Assembly (NCBI GenBank): GCA_039029935.1
Contig: JBCCFC010000789.1
Span: 1-6,556 of the forward strand
Reading direction: 5' to 3'
Source of the DNA: G039029935 sp039029935
GTDB taxonomy: Bacteria > Chloroflexota > Anaerolineae > Caldilineales > Caldilineaceae
Length of the DNA: 6,556 bases
Each line of letters begins with the position of its first letter. The stretch's first letter is position 1. Position numbers and translations under genes: made by a program. The notes under the pieces are model-generated. The model was given only the letters and a program-made list of their open reading frames with translations, made no database searches and was not told where the DNA came from. Shown here piece by piece: positions 6,207 to 6,556 of this stretch.

Positions 6207-6353
6207 GCCACCGATTGCAAGCCACCGATTGCAAATCGGCGTCTATCATAGAAAACAGGCTTCCAGCCTGTTGAGGTATAATCCGAAACGTTCGATGTCA
6301 ATCAGCACGTTTTAACGTGCTTCCCGTTTTAGACGCCGATTTGCAATCGGTGG
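6207..6353. repeat. Compound palindromic repeat after the operon
   Basis: A 14-bp unit, GCCACCGATTGCAA, is repeated in tandem (6207-6220 and 6221-6234). The second copy begins a 24-bp arm (6222-6245) whose exact reverse complement lies at 6330-6353. Each arm is itself nearly palindromic (CCGATT-GCA-AATCGG). Between the arms are two further hairpins: AACAGGCT/AGCCTGTT (6254-6261 and 6265-6272, 3-nt loop) and AGCACGTT/AACGTGCT (6304-6311 and 6314-6321, 2-nt loop). The layout is that of clustered REP-like elements. It starts 2 nt after the HD-Pnk stop and could protect or terminate the operon transcript. No flanking duplication is evident. Confidence 0.7.
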
Positions 6354-6556
6354 GCTTTGTCAATAAATTCACGAGGATTGTGCGCATTAACTCACTATCC
6401 CTGGCACTGGAGCGAGGTGTGAGTTTTGGACAGTACTAATAGATGAGAATAGAGCGCATGTTGTGTAGTTGTAGCTGAATGCCTTTTGCTCATTTGGTAT
6501 GTTGCTAAATGAAACACTAATAATCAAAGTGCCATAACAGTAGAGCAACAGTTATG
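6354..6556. other. Non-coding tail without a recognisable gene
   Basis: No supported coding region, RNA gene or strong promoter is seen in these 203 bases. The last bases form a 6-bp inverted repeat (CATAAC at 6533-6538, GTTATG at 6551-6556) that is cut by the window edge. The terminal ATG (6554-6556) has no clear ribosome binding site before it. Confidence 0.5.

Noticed and set aside
6083..6301. Minus-strand open frames across the end of HD-Pnk and the palindromic repeat
   Set aside because: Their coding appearance comes from translating the repeat (peptides such as TGWKPVF and RRFAIGGL); no ribosome binding site or conserved protein is apparent.
6207..6353. CRISPR array
   Set aside because: The repeats are inverted and of different types, with no regular direct repeat and spacer periodicity and no cas gene nearby.

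Overview
The window carries five protein-coding genes on both strands, with three palindromic repeat elements in the gaps between them. No phage, plasmid, rRNA, tRNA or CRISPR signature is visible. The organism is a bacterium: ribosome binding sites are strong (AGGAG with a 6-nt spacer recurs before three genes) and two perfect TATAAT boxes are present. Middling base composition, abundant intergenic palindromes and this protein mix would fit an environmental lineage such as Chloroflexota. That assignment is only an impression and no marker gene supports it.

Left part (1-2314). A sugar phosphate isomerase/epimerase-like TIM-barrel protein, closest in motif pattern to inosose dehydratase (IolE), runs rightward. 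It converges on a leftward, membrane-anchored alpha/beta hydrolase with a complete Ser-Asp-His triad. Their shared 3' gap holds a 145-bp MITE-like element with 11-bp terminal inverted repeats, a 7-bp flanking direct repeat and a large internal hairpin.

Middle (2315-2519). A divergent promoter region gives each flanking gene its own TATAAT box. An 8-bp inverted repeat brackets the rightward -35 box and could be an operator.

Right part (2520-6205). Three rightward genes form a probable operon: (i) an AAA-ATPase-like protein with a C-terminal PD-(D/E)XK nuclease domain; (ii) 11 nt later, a very small ATP-dependent RNA ligase; (iii) 90 nt later, an HD-Pnk protein with an N-terminal HD phosphoesterase and a C-terminal P-loop 5'-OH polynucleotide kinase. 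HD-Pnk proteins are known end-healing enzymes, often encoded beside a putative polynucleotide ligase, so genes ii and iii make a heal-and-seal nucleic-acid repair pair. The linked ATPase/nuclease is the unusual part and suggests a damage-plus-repair or defence-type module. A 69-nt hairpin with perfect 17-bp arms lies between the ligase and kinase genes.

Tail (6206-6556). A compound palindromic repeat of three different small hairpin types follows the operon. About 200 bp after it have no recognisable gene.
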